A DNA stretch of 39,143 nt from an uncultured Gammaproteobacteria bacterium (GCA_913061515.1 CAJXSF010000031.1:1-39143), one strand, 5' to 3'. Numbered from the stretch's first letter, positions 16,698 through 25,451 are shown. The notes: generated from the sequence alone by a model not told the origin. Made by a program: numbers and translations.

Positions 16698-17963
16698 TTA
16701 CAATGGGTGAACCACCACGGGCAATTTGCTATAGCCCTTTACGAAACTAGAGTAAATGCGCGTGGGTTCGCCAACTACTTCGATAAACTCGAAACGTTTC
16801 ATGATTTCTTCCCAAAGTATGCGTAACTGCATTTCAGCAAGTCGGTTGCCCATACAGCGATGAATGCCGAACCCAAAGGACAGATGTTTGCGAGCATTGG
16901 GTCGATCGATCAAAAAAGCATTGGCGTTTTGGATTGCTTCCTCGTCACGATTGCCAGAGGCATACCACATGACGACCTTATCGCCTGCCTTGATATTTTT
17001 TCCGGCAAGCACTGTATCGACCTTGGCCGTGCGGCGCATATAAGCTAAGGGCGTTTGCCAGCGAATAATCTCAGACACCATGTTGGGTATAAGTTTGTGG
17101 TTGGCACGAAGTTTCGCGTATTGATCTGGATTTTCGTTCAGTGCAAGGACGCCACCGCTGATGGAGTTGCGAGTGGTGTCATTGCCGCCGACTATCAGCA
17201 GTAGCACATTGCCTAAGTACTCCATGGGTTGCATGTTCTTGGTTGCTTCACCGTGGGCAAGCATAGAGATTAGGTCATTGCCCCCTTGCGCATTGACGCG
17301 CTGGTTCCACAGTTCAGTAAAATAAGCCATGCACTCTTGAATCGCGAGCCAACGTTCTTCGTGTGAATCAACGATCCCGCCACCAGGTATTGCCGTGGCC
17401 ACATCAGACCAATAGGTTAGCTTGCGGCGATCGGCAAATGGGAAGTCGAATAGGGTTGCCAACATTTGTGTTGTCAGTTCAATCGAGACGCGCTCCACCC
17501 AATCGAACTCTTCGTGCAGTGGTAAATTATCTAAAATTTCACAAACTCGTGTGCGAATCAGTGTTTCTAGATTTTTGAGATTTGCAGGTGCGACGACACC
17601 TTGCACAACACGCCGTTGCTCGTCGTGTTTGGGTGGGTCCATGGATATAAACGAGGGCAGAGTGAATTCTTCGAAAGCATCGACGATGCCAATGCTTGGT
17701 TCGGAAGAGTAGATGTCTGGGGAGGTATCGACCTCCATGATGTCTTTATATTTAGTGACTGACCAATAAGGCCCAACTGCCGATTTTGGACAGTAGTGGA
17801 CTGGATCGTCTCGTCGAAGTCGCTCCAAGAACGGCAAGAACTCATTGCGTTGCCAAATGCCGGGATGGGCGAGGTCAATCTCGTCAAGGGGAATTGTGTT
17901 CGGGTCTTTGCCGACCATGCTCCATTTGCTTGTATGACTATCTGATAACCCCTGCTCGCTCAT
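16698..17963 (-). CDS. Cytochrome P450, CYP153-like (terminal alkane/fatty-acid hydroxylase type)
   Basis: 421-residue soluble bacterial P450. The heme-binding motif FGFGIHRCMGN places the thiolate at Cys370; the I-helix acid-threonine motif is VGGNDTT (258-264); ExxR is E298-R301. NDTTRNSISGG, SEIIRWQTPLAYMRR, VVMWYASGNRDE and the tail GNRLAEMQLRILWEEI match what I recall of CYP153 alkane hydroxylases closely. These hydroxylate the terminal carbon of medium-chain alkanes or fatty acids using electrons from a [2Fe-2S] ferredoxin, encoded 34 bases upstream on the same strand. The N-terminus lacks the longer lead of Marinobacter CYP153A. CYP125/142 sterol oxidases are the alternative but fit the motifs less well. 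Confidence 0.92.
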   Translation of the reverse strand: MSEQGLSDSHTSKWSMVGKDPNTIPLDEIDLAHPGIWQRNEFLPFLERLRRDDPVHYCPKSAVGPYWSVTKYKDIMEVDTSPDIYSSEPSIGIVDAFEEFTLPSFISMDPPKHDEQRRVVQGVVAPANLKNLETLIRTRVCEILDNLPLHEEFDWVERVSIELTTQMLATLFDFPFADRRKLTYWSDVATAIPGGGIVDSHEERWLAIQECMAYFTELWNQRVNAQGGNDLISMLAHGEATKNMQPMEYLGNVLLLIVGGNDTTRNSISGGVLALNENPDQYAKLRANHKLIPNMVSEIIRWQTPLAYMRRTAKVDTVLAGKNIKAGDKVVMWYASGNRDEEAIQNANAFLIDRPNARKHLSFGFGIHRCMGNRLAEMQLRILWEEIMKRFEFIEVVGEPTRIYSSFVKGYSKLPVVVHPL

Positions 17964-17997
17964 TTTCCGCCCCCGTAAAATGGCAAATTATTAATGT

Positions 17998-18318
17998 CTA
18001 ATATTGAAACTCTGGCATTTTGACCACGATGCCGTCGAGTGCATCAACAATAGGAACTTGGCAAGACAGACGTGAGTTTTCTTTACGATCAGGACTCAAG
18101 CTCAACATGGCCTCTTCATTAGGCCCCATCGGTGCGAGTTTGTTTAACCATTGTTCTTCAACGAATACGTGACAAGTGGCGCAGGAACAGCAGCCGCCGC
18201 AATCTGCATCGATGCCCGGTACTGCGTTGTCGATAGCGGCTTCCATCAGCGTGCCGCCCGGTGTGACCTCTACAGGGTGCTCGTCACCACTATGCTCAAT
18301 AAAAACGATTTTAACCAT
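17998..18318 (-). CDS. [2Fe-2S] ferredoxin, adrenodoxin type, P450 partner
   Basis: 106 residues with cluster ligands C40-x5-C46-x2-C49 and C86 (DADCGGCCSCATC, later RLSC), the adrenodoxin/putidaredoxin pattern. Extra cysteines C43 and C44 lie inside the cluster loop. The acidic patch around residues 68-80 is where such ferredoxins dock their partners. The start at 18318 (MVKIVFIEH) is preferred over one at 18354 because AAGGAT lies 5-6 bases upstream and the strand-1 sequence begins there. It precedes the P450 gene by 34 bases, so both are probably one transcript. No ferredoxin reductase is present in the window. Confidence 0.93.
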   Translation of the reverse strand: MVKIVFIEHSGDEHPVEVTPGGTLMEAAIDNAVPGIDADCGGCCSCATCHVFVEEQWLNKLAPMGPNEEAMLSLSPDRKENSRLSCQVPIVDALDGIVVKMPEFQY

Positions 18319-18466
18319 GGAAATCCTTAAATTTGTGCTCATAATTTGACTCACAATACCAATATTCTTGCGTCAACAAAAGAGGTTGGTGGCGCCAGTT
18401 AGCTACTAAGATTTGCTGCTCAATACACATTAGCGAACCATTATTGTTTGTGCTCCTTTGAGGATG

Positions 18467-18835
18467 TCATCGGGGTTCGGTACGCACCCAACACCAGTTC
18501 GCGATATCGGCAATGGTGTATTGGTCACCCGCAAGATAGGGGCTTTCGCTTAGGCGAGAATTGAGCACTTCAAACAGGCGCCGGGATTCATTTTGATAGC
18601 GCTCAATGGCAGGGGGTAGTTTTTCAGGAAAGTAGCGATAGAAAACATTGGCTTGCCCCATCATCGGCCCGATACCACCCATTTGAAACATGAACCACTG
18701 TAGCGTTCGCGATCGCACTTTAGGGTCTTCTGGGTAAAGTTTTCCGAACTTCTCGCCAAGGTAAACCATAATGGCGCCAGACTCGAAGACCGCAAAGTCA
18801 TCGTTGTCTCTTTCGGAAGAGAGAAGCGCAATCAA
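18467..18835 (-). pseudogene. Glutathione S-transferase remnant, truncated at both ends
   Basis: About 110 residues match the middle of a bacterial GST of the YfcG/Ure2p-like type: [22 protein letters not shown] (end of the thioredoxin-like domain, with the glutathione-contacting ES), then [16 protein letters not shown] and the N-capping SIAD-like [12 protein letters not shown]. The first ~60 residues, with the catalytic Ser/Cys, are replaced by unrelated sequence upstream of RDND. About 40 C-terminal residues are missing after WVRT. The only available start is TTG. None of the other upstream frames supplies the missing N-terminus, so this is deletion rather than a simple frameshift. It lies between the ferredoxin and metY genes. 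Confidence 0.8.
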
Positions 18836-18975
18836 CCTATGTGGGTGGTTACCGATACAATTCGAGGTTTTGTGAAGGATTTGGTGCTTTCGACTGCTAC
18901 ACCCTATGACGATATGGTATAAATCCCTCCTTTAGTAAAACACAGGTCGAACGAAAATATCGACAAGGGGAGAGT

Positions 18976-20247
18976 ATGAAACTGGAATCTTTAGCACTGC
19001 ATCACGGCTATGAGTCGGAAGCCACTACAAAAGCCGCTGCCGTCCCTATTTATCAAACCACGTCTTATACCTTTGATGATACCCAGCACGGTGCAGACCT
19101 GTTCGATCTCAAAGTGCCGGGCAATATCTATACGCGCATCATGAACCCAACCACTGCAGTATTAGAAGAGCGTCTGGCAGCAATGGAAGGCGGCATCGCG
19201 GGGCTAGGTTTGGCTTCGGGTATGGCTGCGATAACCTATGCAATTCAATGTATTACCGATGTTGGTAGTAATATTGTCAGCACTACGCAACTCTACGGCG
19301 GTACCTATAATCTTTTTGCCCATACCTTGCCTCGTCAAGGCGTGGAAGTGCGTATGGCCTCATTCGACGACTATGAAAAGCTAGAATCGCTGATTGATGA
19401 TAAGACGCGCGCGATGTTTTGCGAAACAATCGGCAACCCAGCAGGCAATGTTGTTGATATTAAAAAATTAGCCGAAATTGCACACCGCCATGGCGTGCCA
19501 CTGATTGTAGATAGCACTGTTGCGACACCATTCTTATGTAAGCCTATCGAGTTCGGCGCCGACATCGTGGTGCATTCGTTGACCAAATACATCGGTGGGC
19601 ATGGCACAACGGTAGGCGGCATTATTATCGATTCGGGAAAATTTGATTGGGTCGCCAATAAAAAACGTTTTCCAATGTTGAATGAGCCAGATCCTTCCTA
19701 CCATGGGGTGGTGTATACAGAGGCGCTTGGGCCTGCAGCCTATATCGGTCGCTGCCGTGTTGTTCCACTGCGCAATACCGGTGCTGCGCTTGCGCCGCAC
19801 AGTGCATTCTTGATTCTGCAGGGCTTAGAAACTTTAGGGCTGCGCATGGAGCGTCATTGCGAAAATGCCTTGGCAGTGGCCAAATATCTGCAGAACCATC
19901 CGAAGGTAGAATGGGTCAATTATGCCGGACTGAGCGATAGCGCCTTCCACGAGGTCGCACAGCGAATTAGCAAAGGCTCTGGCTCTGGGATTCTTAGCTT
20001 TGGAATTAAAGGCGGAAAAGAAGCAGGAGCTCGCTTCATCGATGCGCTGCAAATGATTCTGCGTCTAGTCAATATTGGTGACGCGAAATCCCTAGCCTGT
20101 CATCCAGCGACAACGACTCACCGTCAGCTGAGCAGTGAAGAGCTCAAAAGTGCCGGTGTTTCAGAAGACCTAGTGCGTATTTCTGTTGGTATTGAGCATG
20201 TCGATGACATCATTGCCGATGTCACTCAAGCGTTAGACAAAGCCTAA
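18976..20247 (+). CDS. metY: O-acetylhomoserine aminocarboxypropyltransferase (sulfhydrylase)
   Basis: A 423-residue Cys/Met-metabolism PLP enzyme that makes homocysteine (or methionine from methanethiol) from O-acetylhomoserine. The PLP lysine is K204 in VVHSLTKYIGGHGTT, and the ring-stacking/aspartate region is VPLIVDSTVATP (D179). PIYQTTSYTFDDTQHGADLF, the N-terminus typical of MetY, and YTRIMNPTTAVLEERLA also match. The insertion FPMLNEPDPSYHGVVYTEALG and the length of about 425, versus 380-400 for cystathionine gamma-synthase, favour MetY. GGGGAGAG precedes the ATG. It appears monocistronic and ends at a hairpin shared with the convergent MDR gene. Confidence 0.93.
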   Translation: MKLESLALHHGYESEATTKAAAVPIYQTTSYTFDDTQHGADLFDLKVPGNIYTRIMNPTTAVLEERLAAMEGGIAGLGLASGMAAITYAIQCITDVGSNIVSTTQLYGGTYNLFAHTLPRQGVEVRMASFDDYEKLESLIDDKTRAMFCETIGNPAGNVVDIKKLAEIAHRHGVPLIVDSTVATPFLCKPIEFGADIVVHSLTKYIGGHGTTVGGIIIDSGKFDWVANKKRFPMLNEPDPSYHGVVYTEALGPAAYIGRCRVVPLRNTGAALAPHSAFLILQGLETLGLRMERHCENALAVAKYLQNHPKVEWVNYAGLSDSAFHEVAQRISKGSGSGILSFGIKGGKEAGARFIDALQMILRLVNIGDAKSLACHPATTTHRQLSSEELKSAGVSEDLVRISVGIEHVDDIIADVTQALDKA

Positions 20248-20258
20248 CTGTAATAAAG

Positions 20259-20298
20259 GCTCCCTTTCTGTGCTGATTACTAAGTGCAGAAAGGGGGC
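20259..20298. terminator. Bidirectional hairpin between metY and the MDR gene
   Basis: A 12-bp stem (20259-20270 with 20287-20298; GCTCCCTTTCTG with CAGAAAGGGGGC, one G-T wobble) and a 16-base loop lies 11 bases after the metY stop and 4 bases from the convergent gene's stop. There is no long U-tract. Confidence 0.6.
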
Positions 20299-20302
20299 GT
20301 TG

Positions 20303-21283
20303 TCATTGCTCGCTAATTGAGATAACGACGCTGCCTACGCGCTGCTCAGTCTCGACGCGATAATGTGCGGCAATTGCTTCGGACATCGTATAAACATTAT
20401 CGACGGTCGGAGTGATTTTCTCTGCCTCGATCATCTCTTTGAGAGCCTGTAACTCCTCGATCGTTTCCCCTGCAAATGCGAACAAAACTCTCTTGTCGGA
20501 GAATTTACTAGTAATGGGCGCGCGTAGCATTTTTAAAAATTTAGGGTTGCCTATTACATAGCGACCATTGGTCTTTAACTTCGCAAGACAAGCTGAATAA
20601 TCGCTACTTGGAACCATGTCGAAAATGACATCGTATTGGGTATCGCCTTTGCTAAAGTCTTGCTGTTCGTAATCGATGAAATGGTCAGCGCCAATGCGTT
20701 TCACAATGGCTTCTTTATGAGCGCTGTCCACTGCTGTCACCTGTGCGCCCCAACTCTTTGCTATCTGCACGGCGAAATTGCCAATGCTGCCGCCGGCACC
20801 ATTGATCAATATAGATTCGCCAGCTTGGAGCTTGGCTTTGCGTAGAAAATGCAAGGCATTCAAACCACCTAGAGGTACCGCTGCGGCTTGCTCAAAGGTC
20901 AAGTTATGGGGAAGGGGGACAATGGTGCCGTTAGCAGGTAGGCAGACGTACTCACCATAAGCGCCAAACCCCATTTTGGCGCAAGCGAAAACGCGCTCAC
21001 CTATTTTGTGATTTTTTACATTGGCCCCGAGTGCTTCTATTTCGCCTGCGAGATAGCCACCTAAGATAGGATTGCGCGGAGCAAATAGACCTGTTGCGAG
21101 TCGCAAGGGTAGCCAGAACCATTTAACGGCAAAATGAAAACTGCGCATTTCGCAGTCGGCTTTCGTTGCTTCGGCGGCATGGACTTTAATGCGCACTTCA
21201 TTGTCTTTCGGTGTGGGTGTTTTAACTTCTGCAATCGTTAGGACTTCTGGTGGCCCATATTTTTTATACACAATCGCTTTCAT
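20303..21283 (-). CDS. MDR-family NAD(P)-dependent quinone reductase-like protein
   Basis: A 326-residue medium-chain reductase. The N-terminal GroES-like domain has KAIVYKKYGPPEVL and VRIKVHAAEATKADCEMR, and the Rossmann domain has ILINGAGGSIGNFAVQIAKSWGA. The four structural-zinc cysteines of alcohol dehydrogenases are absent, so it is the zinc-independent quinone-oxidoreductase type. An insertion around FHFAVKWFWLPLRLATGLF is typical of the subgroup often named NAD(P)-dependent alcohol dehydrogenase. AGGAGG is ideally placed before the ATG. It is second in a pair with an SDR gene 27 bases upstream. Likely reduces quinones or reactive enones; the substrate is not visible. Confidence 0.9.
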   Translation of the reverse strand: MKAIVYKKYGPPEVLTIAEVKTPTPKDNEVRIKVHAAEATKADCEMRSFHFAVKWFWLPLRLATGLFAPRNPILGGYLAGEIEALGANVKNHKIGERVFACAKMGFGAYGEYVCLPANGTIVPLPHNLTFEQAAAVPLGGLNALHFLRKAKLQAGESILINGAGGSIGNFAVQIAKSWGAQVTAVDSAHKEAIVKRIGADHFIDYEQQDFSKGDTQYDVIFDMVPSSDYSACLAKLKTNGRYVIGNPKFLKMLRAPITSKFSDKRVLFAFAGETIEELQALKEMIEAEKITPTVDNVYTMSEAIAAHYRVETEQRVGSVVISISEQ

Positions 21284-21310
21284 CTTGCCTCCTATGCTAA
21301 GTATAGGTTA

Positions 21311-21997
21311 CTACCAAGCTAACTCTTCGCCTTCCCACGAAAAGAACTTGCCCGTTTGTTGCATGGTCAATGAGCCGATGAGGTTGCATAGTCCAGCAGC
21401 GCTTTCTTGTACTGTGAGCTGTGCGTTTACACCGCCCATATCGGTTTGCACCCATCCTGGGTGAACATTGCACACGATGATGCCTTGGGAGTCTAGCTCG
21501 AGTGCCAACACCTGCATCACTTTGTTAAGAGCCGCCTTAGAACTGCGATAGGCGTGATGGCCTGTACTCGCACTCGCCATTGCCCCCATCTGGCTAGAGA
21601 CATTGATGATCCTCGGGTGTTTCGAGCGGTTGAGGTTGTCTAGCAATGTAGCGCTTAAGCGAAATGGGGCGATTGTATTGATCTCAAAGGCTTCACTCCA
21701 AGCGTCGTAATCCATGTCTTGTAGACTTTGGCGTGGGCCGCCAATGACGCCAGCATTGTTGATTAGTACGTCGACAGTGCGCCCATCAAGTTCTTCTGCA
21801 AAGCTCGCTATGGATTGCGCGTCATTCACTATGAGTGGGTAGATACTTAAATTTGCGGTGTGCTTAAGTGCTAGTAGTTCTTTAGCCTCATCAGGGTTTC
21901 TGCAAGTGGCGATAACACTCGAGTTACTCTGTAAGAACTGCTGAACAAGCCCGAGGCCAATGCCCCGGTTTGCTCCGGTGATAACAACAGTGTCCAT
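21311..21997 (-). CDS. SDR-family oxidoreductase, C-factor-like
   Basis: A 228-residue short-chain dehydrogenase: TGANRGIG at residues 7-14, NNAG at about 80-83, Ser134/135, Tyr150 and Lys154 (YRSSK). TCRNP after strand 2 places an arginine where NADP+ phosphate is usually held. The overall shape, ending in GKFFSWEGEELAW, matches the CsgA/C-factor-like group, whose carbonyl substrates are mostly unknown. It is first of a two-gene operon with the MDR gene. The ribosome-binding site is weak (TTAGAT). Confidence 0.9.
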   Translation of the reverse strand: MDTVVITGANRGIGLGLVQQFLQSNSSVIATCRNPDEAKELLALKHTANLSIYPLIVNDAQSIASFAEELDGRTVDVLINNAGVIGGPRQSLQDMDYDAWSEAFEINTIAPFRLSATLLDNLNRSKHPRIINVSSQMGAMASASTGHHAYRSSKAALNKVMQVLALELDSQGIIVCNVHPGWVQTDMGGVNAQLTVQESAAGLCNLIGSLTMQQTGKFFSWEGEELAW

Positions 21998-22216
21998 TTT
22001 ATCTAAGCCTATTCGTTGTTCAGTGATGCCCTAAACGAGATGGGCGAGAAGGGTTATACCACCAAAACTTGACAGTTTTCACCATACAAGTGTGTTTGTT
22101 TCTCAATGCTTTTCAATAATTTCAATAAAAATCAATGGGTTAATTAGTGGCGCGGAGGTTGCATATAGCTTGTAAGGGTAATGAGTAAGCGCGCTACGCG
22201 ATGCAAGGAGACAGAG

Positions 22217-22567
22217 ATGCATTTTAACAAGCCAAAATTTCAACCTTTAGCCTGGCACCACAAAATAATCGGAATAGCGTTGCTATTATGTTGCTTACTT
22301 CTTGGCGTTGTCGGGTTGATCCTACCGATATTGCCGGGGATCGTGTTTCTGTTCTTGGCGTTTTTCGTGCTCACTAAACTATCACGCCGGGTTGCAACAT
22401 ATGCGCATAGCAAGCCGTGGTTCAACTATCATCTGCAACACTTGCGCGCCGCGAGTGGCTTGAGCGTCGCGGCTAGATGCAAGCTTGCAGGCCTTTATTT
22501 AGTACGCGGGGTGATCAACGCGGTTGGCTCAGGCGCGGCGTGGTGCAAGAAGCGCTTTTCGCGTTAG
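22217..22567 (+). CDS. Small inner-membrane protein, YbaN/DUF454-like
   Basis: 116 residues with two close membrane helices around a short Pro turn (ALLLCCLLLGVVGLILPILPGIVFLFLAFFVL), then an amphipathic basic C-terminal half rich in Arg/Lys. The GxxGxxLPxLPG turn followed by SRR and HSKPWF resembles the YbaN (DUF454) family of unknown function. The start at 22217 is chosen over 22181 because AAGGAG lies 7 bases before it. It is upstream of, but not obviously co-transcribed with, the exported aldolase gene 301 bases on. Confidence 0.75.
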   Translation: MHFNKPKFQPLAWHHKIIGIALLLCCLLLGVVGLILPILPGIVFLFLAFFVLTKLSRRVATYAHSKPWFNYHLQHLRAASGLSVAARCKLAGLYLVRGVINAVGSGAAWCKKRFSR

Positions 22568-22868
22568 TGTACTTAAACTTATAAAGCTCGTGAATGATAC
22601 ATATTAAAAATACATGGGGCGCGCTATGAATTGTAGACGGCAAATGGCGAGTTTTATGGTCAATTTAAACAAATTGAAACACCGAGGACGTGTCGGTTTT
22701 AACTCTTTATTTATTTTCTAGCGGAAACTTTCAGTAAATCATAAGCATAGATACTTCGGCGTGAATCCCACTATAAATGGGGCATAATAATTGATTTTAC
22801 CTCCTTGAAAAATGCGCATAGGATGCACCTGCTAAATATTCATCGCAGTTATTTTTAAGGAAGTTTAA
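22568..22868. other. Intergenic region, 301 bases
   Basis: AT-rich, with no gene I can support. A weak hairpin ACCGA/TCGGT with four T's (22681-22700) may end the upstream transcript. A 31-codon ATG frame starting near 22626 has no ribosome-binding site and was not called. The last part holds the likely promoter of the aldolase gene (for example TTTACC-17-TAGGAT) and its Shine-Dalgarno AAGGAA. Confidence 0.5.
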
Positions 22869-23813
22869 ATGAAAAAGACGACACTGAGCGCTTTGTTTGG
22901 CGCATTGACTTTTGCATGCCTTTCTTCAACACCGGCACTTGCTCAAGACAATTTTCACGCTAACCGCAGTATTCAAACGCTAGAGAATGACGAACCTATA
23001 TTCGGCTTGTTTACAGGGAATTTTTCTATTGCTAACGCTCGCGCCTTAGCTCGCTCTGGTCTGGACTATATTCTTATCGATATGGAGCACACGCCATTCA
23101 ATCCACAACTGCTACAAGAGTTTTTGATTGGCATGACGGATAAAGCGGCAATTGCACAGCAAGGCAATGTCCAGATGCGTACAACACCAATCGTACGCCT
23201 GCCTGCGAATGGGCGTAATGATCCAGAATGGCTTGTAAAACAGATTCTTGATGTCGGTGCATTTGGCATCATGTTCCCTTACGTCGAAACGGCCGAAGAA
23301 GCACAGCGTGCAGTAGCGGCAATGCGTTACCCACAAGCACGAGGCTCAGCCTTAGCAGAGCCCACGGGTGTACGTGGTGCATCTCCTGCGGCCGCGGCTT
23401 GGTTCTGGGGCACACCTGATTATATGCAGCGCGCCGACCTTTGGCCGCACAATCCACGCGGCGACTTGATGGCCGTGATTCAAATTGAATCGGCTAAAGG
23501 CGTAGAGAATGCTGAAGCGATCATTACGACTCCTGGTGTTAGTGCAATTTTCGTTGGCCCTGCGGATCTTTCGATGAACATGGGCTTGCCTGGCAATCAC
23601 CCAGAAGTTCAGGAAGCTATCAGCAAGGTTGTGGAGCTTTGCAAGAAGCATGACGTTCCTTGTGGTATTACAACGAATGCCAATGACATTCGTGAGCGCC
23701 TTGATCAAGGGTTCCTAATGCCAACTGTGGGCTATTGGGGCGATCTTGGGATTGCAGGTAGTACAGAAGCTAACTTGCGCACAGCGCGTGAGCATGCAGG
23801 CCGCACGGACTAA
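22869..23813 (+). CDS. Exported HpcH/HpaI-family aldolase
   Basis: A 314-residue protein with a clear Sec signal peptide (residues 1-25, cleavage at ALA-Q) in front of a complete class II HpcH/HpaI aldolase domain. These enzymes cleave 2-keto-3-deoxy or 4-hydroxy-2-oxo acids to pyruvate and an aldehyde. Catalytic positions are conserved: Glu73-His74 in IDMEHTPF, Arg110 in PIVRLP, Glu207 in QIESAKG (metal ligand), Asp233 in GPADLSMNMG (metal ligand). Family members are normally cytosolic, so the signal peptide is unusual. AAGGAA precedes the ATG and a strong terminator follows, so it is monocistronic. The substrate is unknown; macrophomate synthase-type or citrate-lyase-beta relatives are alternatives. 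Confidence 0.88.
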   Translation: MKKTTLSALFGALTFACLSSTPALAQDNFHANRSIQTLENDEPIFGLFTGNFSIANARALARSGLDYILIDMEHTPFNPQLLQEFLIGMTDKAAIAQQGNVQMRTTPIVRLPANGRNDPEWLVKQILDVGAFGIMFPYVETAEEAQRAVAAMRYPQARGSALAEPTGVRGASPAAAAWFWGTPDYMQRADLWPHNPRGDLMAVIQIESAKGVENAEAIITTPGVSAIFVGPADLSMNMGLPGNHPEVQEAISKVVELCKKHDVPCGITTNANDIRERLDQGFLMPTVGYWGDLGIAGSTEANLRTAREHAGRTD

Positions 23814-23834
23814 GTATTCGTGATGCGGTAAAGG

Positions 23835-23869
23835 CCGCTGTTTCTTTTTCAGAAACAGCGGTTTTTTTT
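23835..23869 (+). terminator. Strong Rho-independent terminator
   Basis: A perfect 10-bp stem CCGCTGTTTC/GAAACAGCGG with a 7-base loop is followed by eight T's (23862-23869), 21 bases after the aldolase stop codon. It is the clearest intrinsic terminator in the window. Confidence 0.95.
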
Positions 23870-23982
23870 GCCTAGGATTTTTGCGAACAACTGTTTAAGG
23901 CTTTATTTTACAAGAAGATGTAAAAAAAATGGGCGACTGGCCGATAGTAAGGAGATGAGATTGTAAGAGTTCGTAATGTGAG

Positions 23983-25338
23983 GTGGCGCAATTGAATACA
24001 CAGATGATAGTGAAGAGCGTAATAGCAGCGATGATAAGCGCGGTATTGGCAGCCTGTGCCTCCAGCCCGGATAAGATCGATGCGGCCTATGTCTCTGCAT
24101 TCAAATATGAGCCTTATAGCTGTGAACAGATTGGTTTCGAGTTAGGCTTTGTTGCTCAGCGAACACAGTCACTTTATGAGACCCTCAGAGCCACTCGTCG
24201 CAATGACAATTGGCAGGCTGGAGTCGGTATTATTCTACTGCCTACATTATTCGCTCTTGAAGGTGGGGACGGCGTTAAGGCCTCTGAATACGCCTTTCTA
24301 AAGGGAGAGTTTGAGGCACTTTTGTACGCGTCTATGCAGAAGCGCTGCGGATTGGCGCCCATATCCCCCGATGCGCAGATTGAAGAGGCTCTGACAGAAC
24401 ATACGATGATAGTCCTGCCAGATAATCGCCGGGTTTCTTTATCGCAAATGCTTGGTTTGTTGGAGCTGGCCTATACGCAAGGGCTTGTGAGTGAAGAGGC
24501 ATTGAATGCCGCTCGGGATACGGCCTTTAGGCTTTTGGGCAGCTCAGGTGATGGACGCAATCTACCCGAAGGATCTCTGGACAGCTTATATGCGCTGATT
24601 AATGAGCTAGAGTTGGCATTTCCCCCTGATACTATGGTGCAGCTAGCACAAGAGACAAATACGCGGCGGATTGCACCTACGCCACCTAGTGCTCAGCCAG
24701 CGGTAGTGCAAAACAGGCAAAATTTAGAAGCATTGGCGCAGCGCGTAGAGGCATTAGGGCAGGTCCCCAGTTCCAATGCGGGCGAAGCAGTCGTCGAAGG
24801 TGACCCTGATGAATTGCGCCCTACGGCTATTATGACGGAAGGCTTGGCAACGCAGTCTAGCCAAATTCGGGAACCGGCTTCGACGGGTGGCCCCAAGTCG
24901 TTAGTTAGCATTTTGCAAAGTTATGCTCACTTAGAGGATTTCTATGTCGAAGAGCTGCCGCAATGGAAGCTCGTACAATTCTTTAATAAAGCGGGCATTG
25001 CCAGCACCACGCCAGTACTCGGCTACATCGATACCACTTTATGGGGTAGTGGTAAGAACGGTGTGATATTTACACCCGAAGGGATTTATTACAGCAATGA
25101 CTTTGTGGCCGGAGTAGGAGGCACTTTTTTCATAAGTTATGACGAAGTTGTAGTGAGTGCGCAGCCCAATTTCAATAAACGCTATTTCTATCTTGGTTAC
25201 GGCGGGTTACCAAAACGCGGCTTGATAGATTTTGTCGGAAATGACACAGACTTAGCAGACTTTCTGGCACTTATCCAGGAGATACAAGCCCATTATGAGC
25301 CGAGCAGTGAGCAATTTCCTGTCGCTGTCAGGCCATAG
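23983..25338 (+). CDS. Lipoprotein with a PH-like C-terminal domain, unknown function
   Basis: A lipoprotein signal ends in the lipobox VLAAC (Cys25 from the GTG), placing it on a membrane facing the periplasm. Residues ~35-130 are helical with two cysteines (CEQ and RCGLAP). Residues ~215-300 are a Gln/Ala/Pro-rich linker. The last ~110 residues (DTTLWGSGKNGVIFTPEGIYYSND, then ISYDEVVVS and FIGND-like VGNDTDLADFLALIQEI) look like the bacterial PH-like domain found at the ends of stress-related proteins. The start is uncertain: GTG 23983, TTG 23992 (AGGTGG just before it) or ATG 24004 all keep the signal. No partner gene is evident; it sits upstream of the GAF-GGDEF gene with a 113-base gap. 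Confidence 0.78.
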   Translation: MAQLNTQMIVKSVIAAMISAVLAACASSPDKIDAAYVSAFKYEPYSCEQIGFELGFVAQRTQSLYETLRATRRNDNWQAGVGIILLPTLFALEGGDGVKASEYAFLKGEFEALLYASMQKRCGLAPISPDAQIEEALTEHTMIVLPDNRRVSLSQMLGLLELAYTQGLVSEEALNAARDTAFRLLGSSGDGRNLPEGSLDSLYALINELELAFPPDTMVQLAQETNTRRIAPTPPSAQPAVVQNRQNLEALAQRVEALGQVPSSNAGEAVVEGDPDELRPTAIMTEGLATQSSQIREPASTGGPKSLVSILQSYAHLEDFYVEELPQWKLVQFFNKAGIASTTPVLGYIDTTLWGSGKNGVIFTPEGIYYSNDFVAGVGGTFFISYDEVVVSAQPNFNKRYFYLGYGGLPKRGLIDFVGNDTDLADFLALIQEIQAHYEPSSEQFPVAVRP

Positions 25339-25451
25339 GCGCAAAACCTTCCCGCTTTCGACCACATGTGGGGGCTCAGTATTGAGTAGGTGTGTGGATT
25401 AACGCGAGGCCAAACTCTATAATTGAGCCTTAACTCCAATGAGAGATTTAG

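Noticed and set aside
22626..22721. 31-codon frame upstream of the exported aldolase
   Set aside because: No Shine-Dalgarno sequence, mixed composition, no helix or signal; nothing supports translation.
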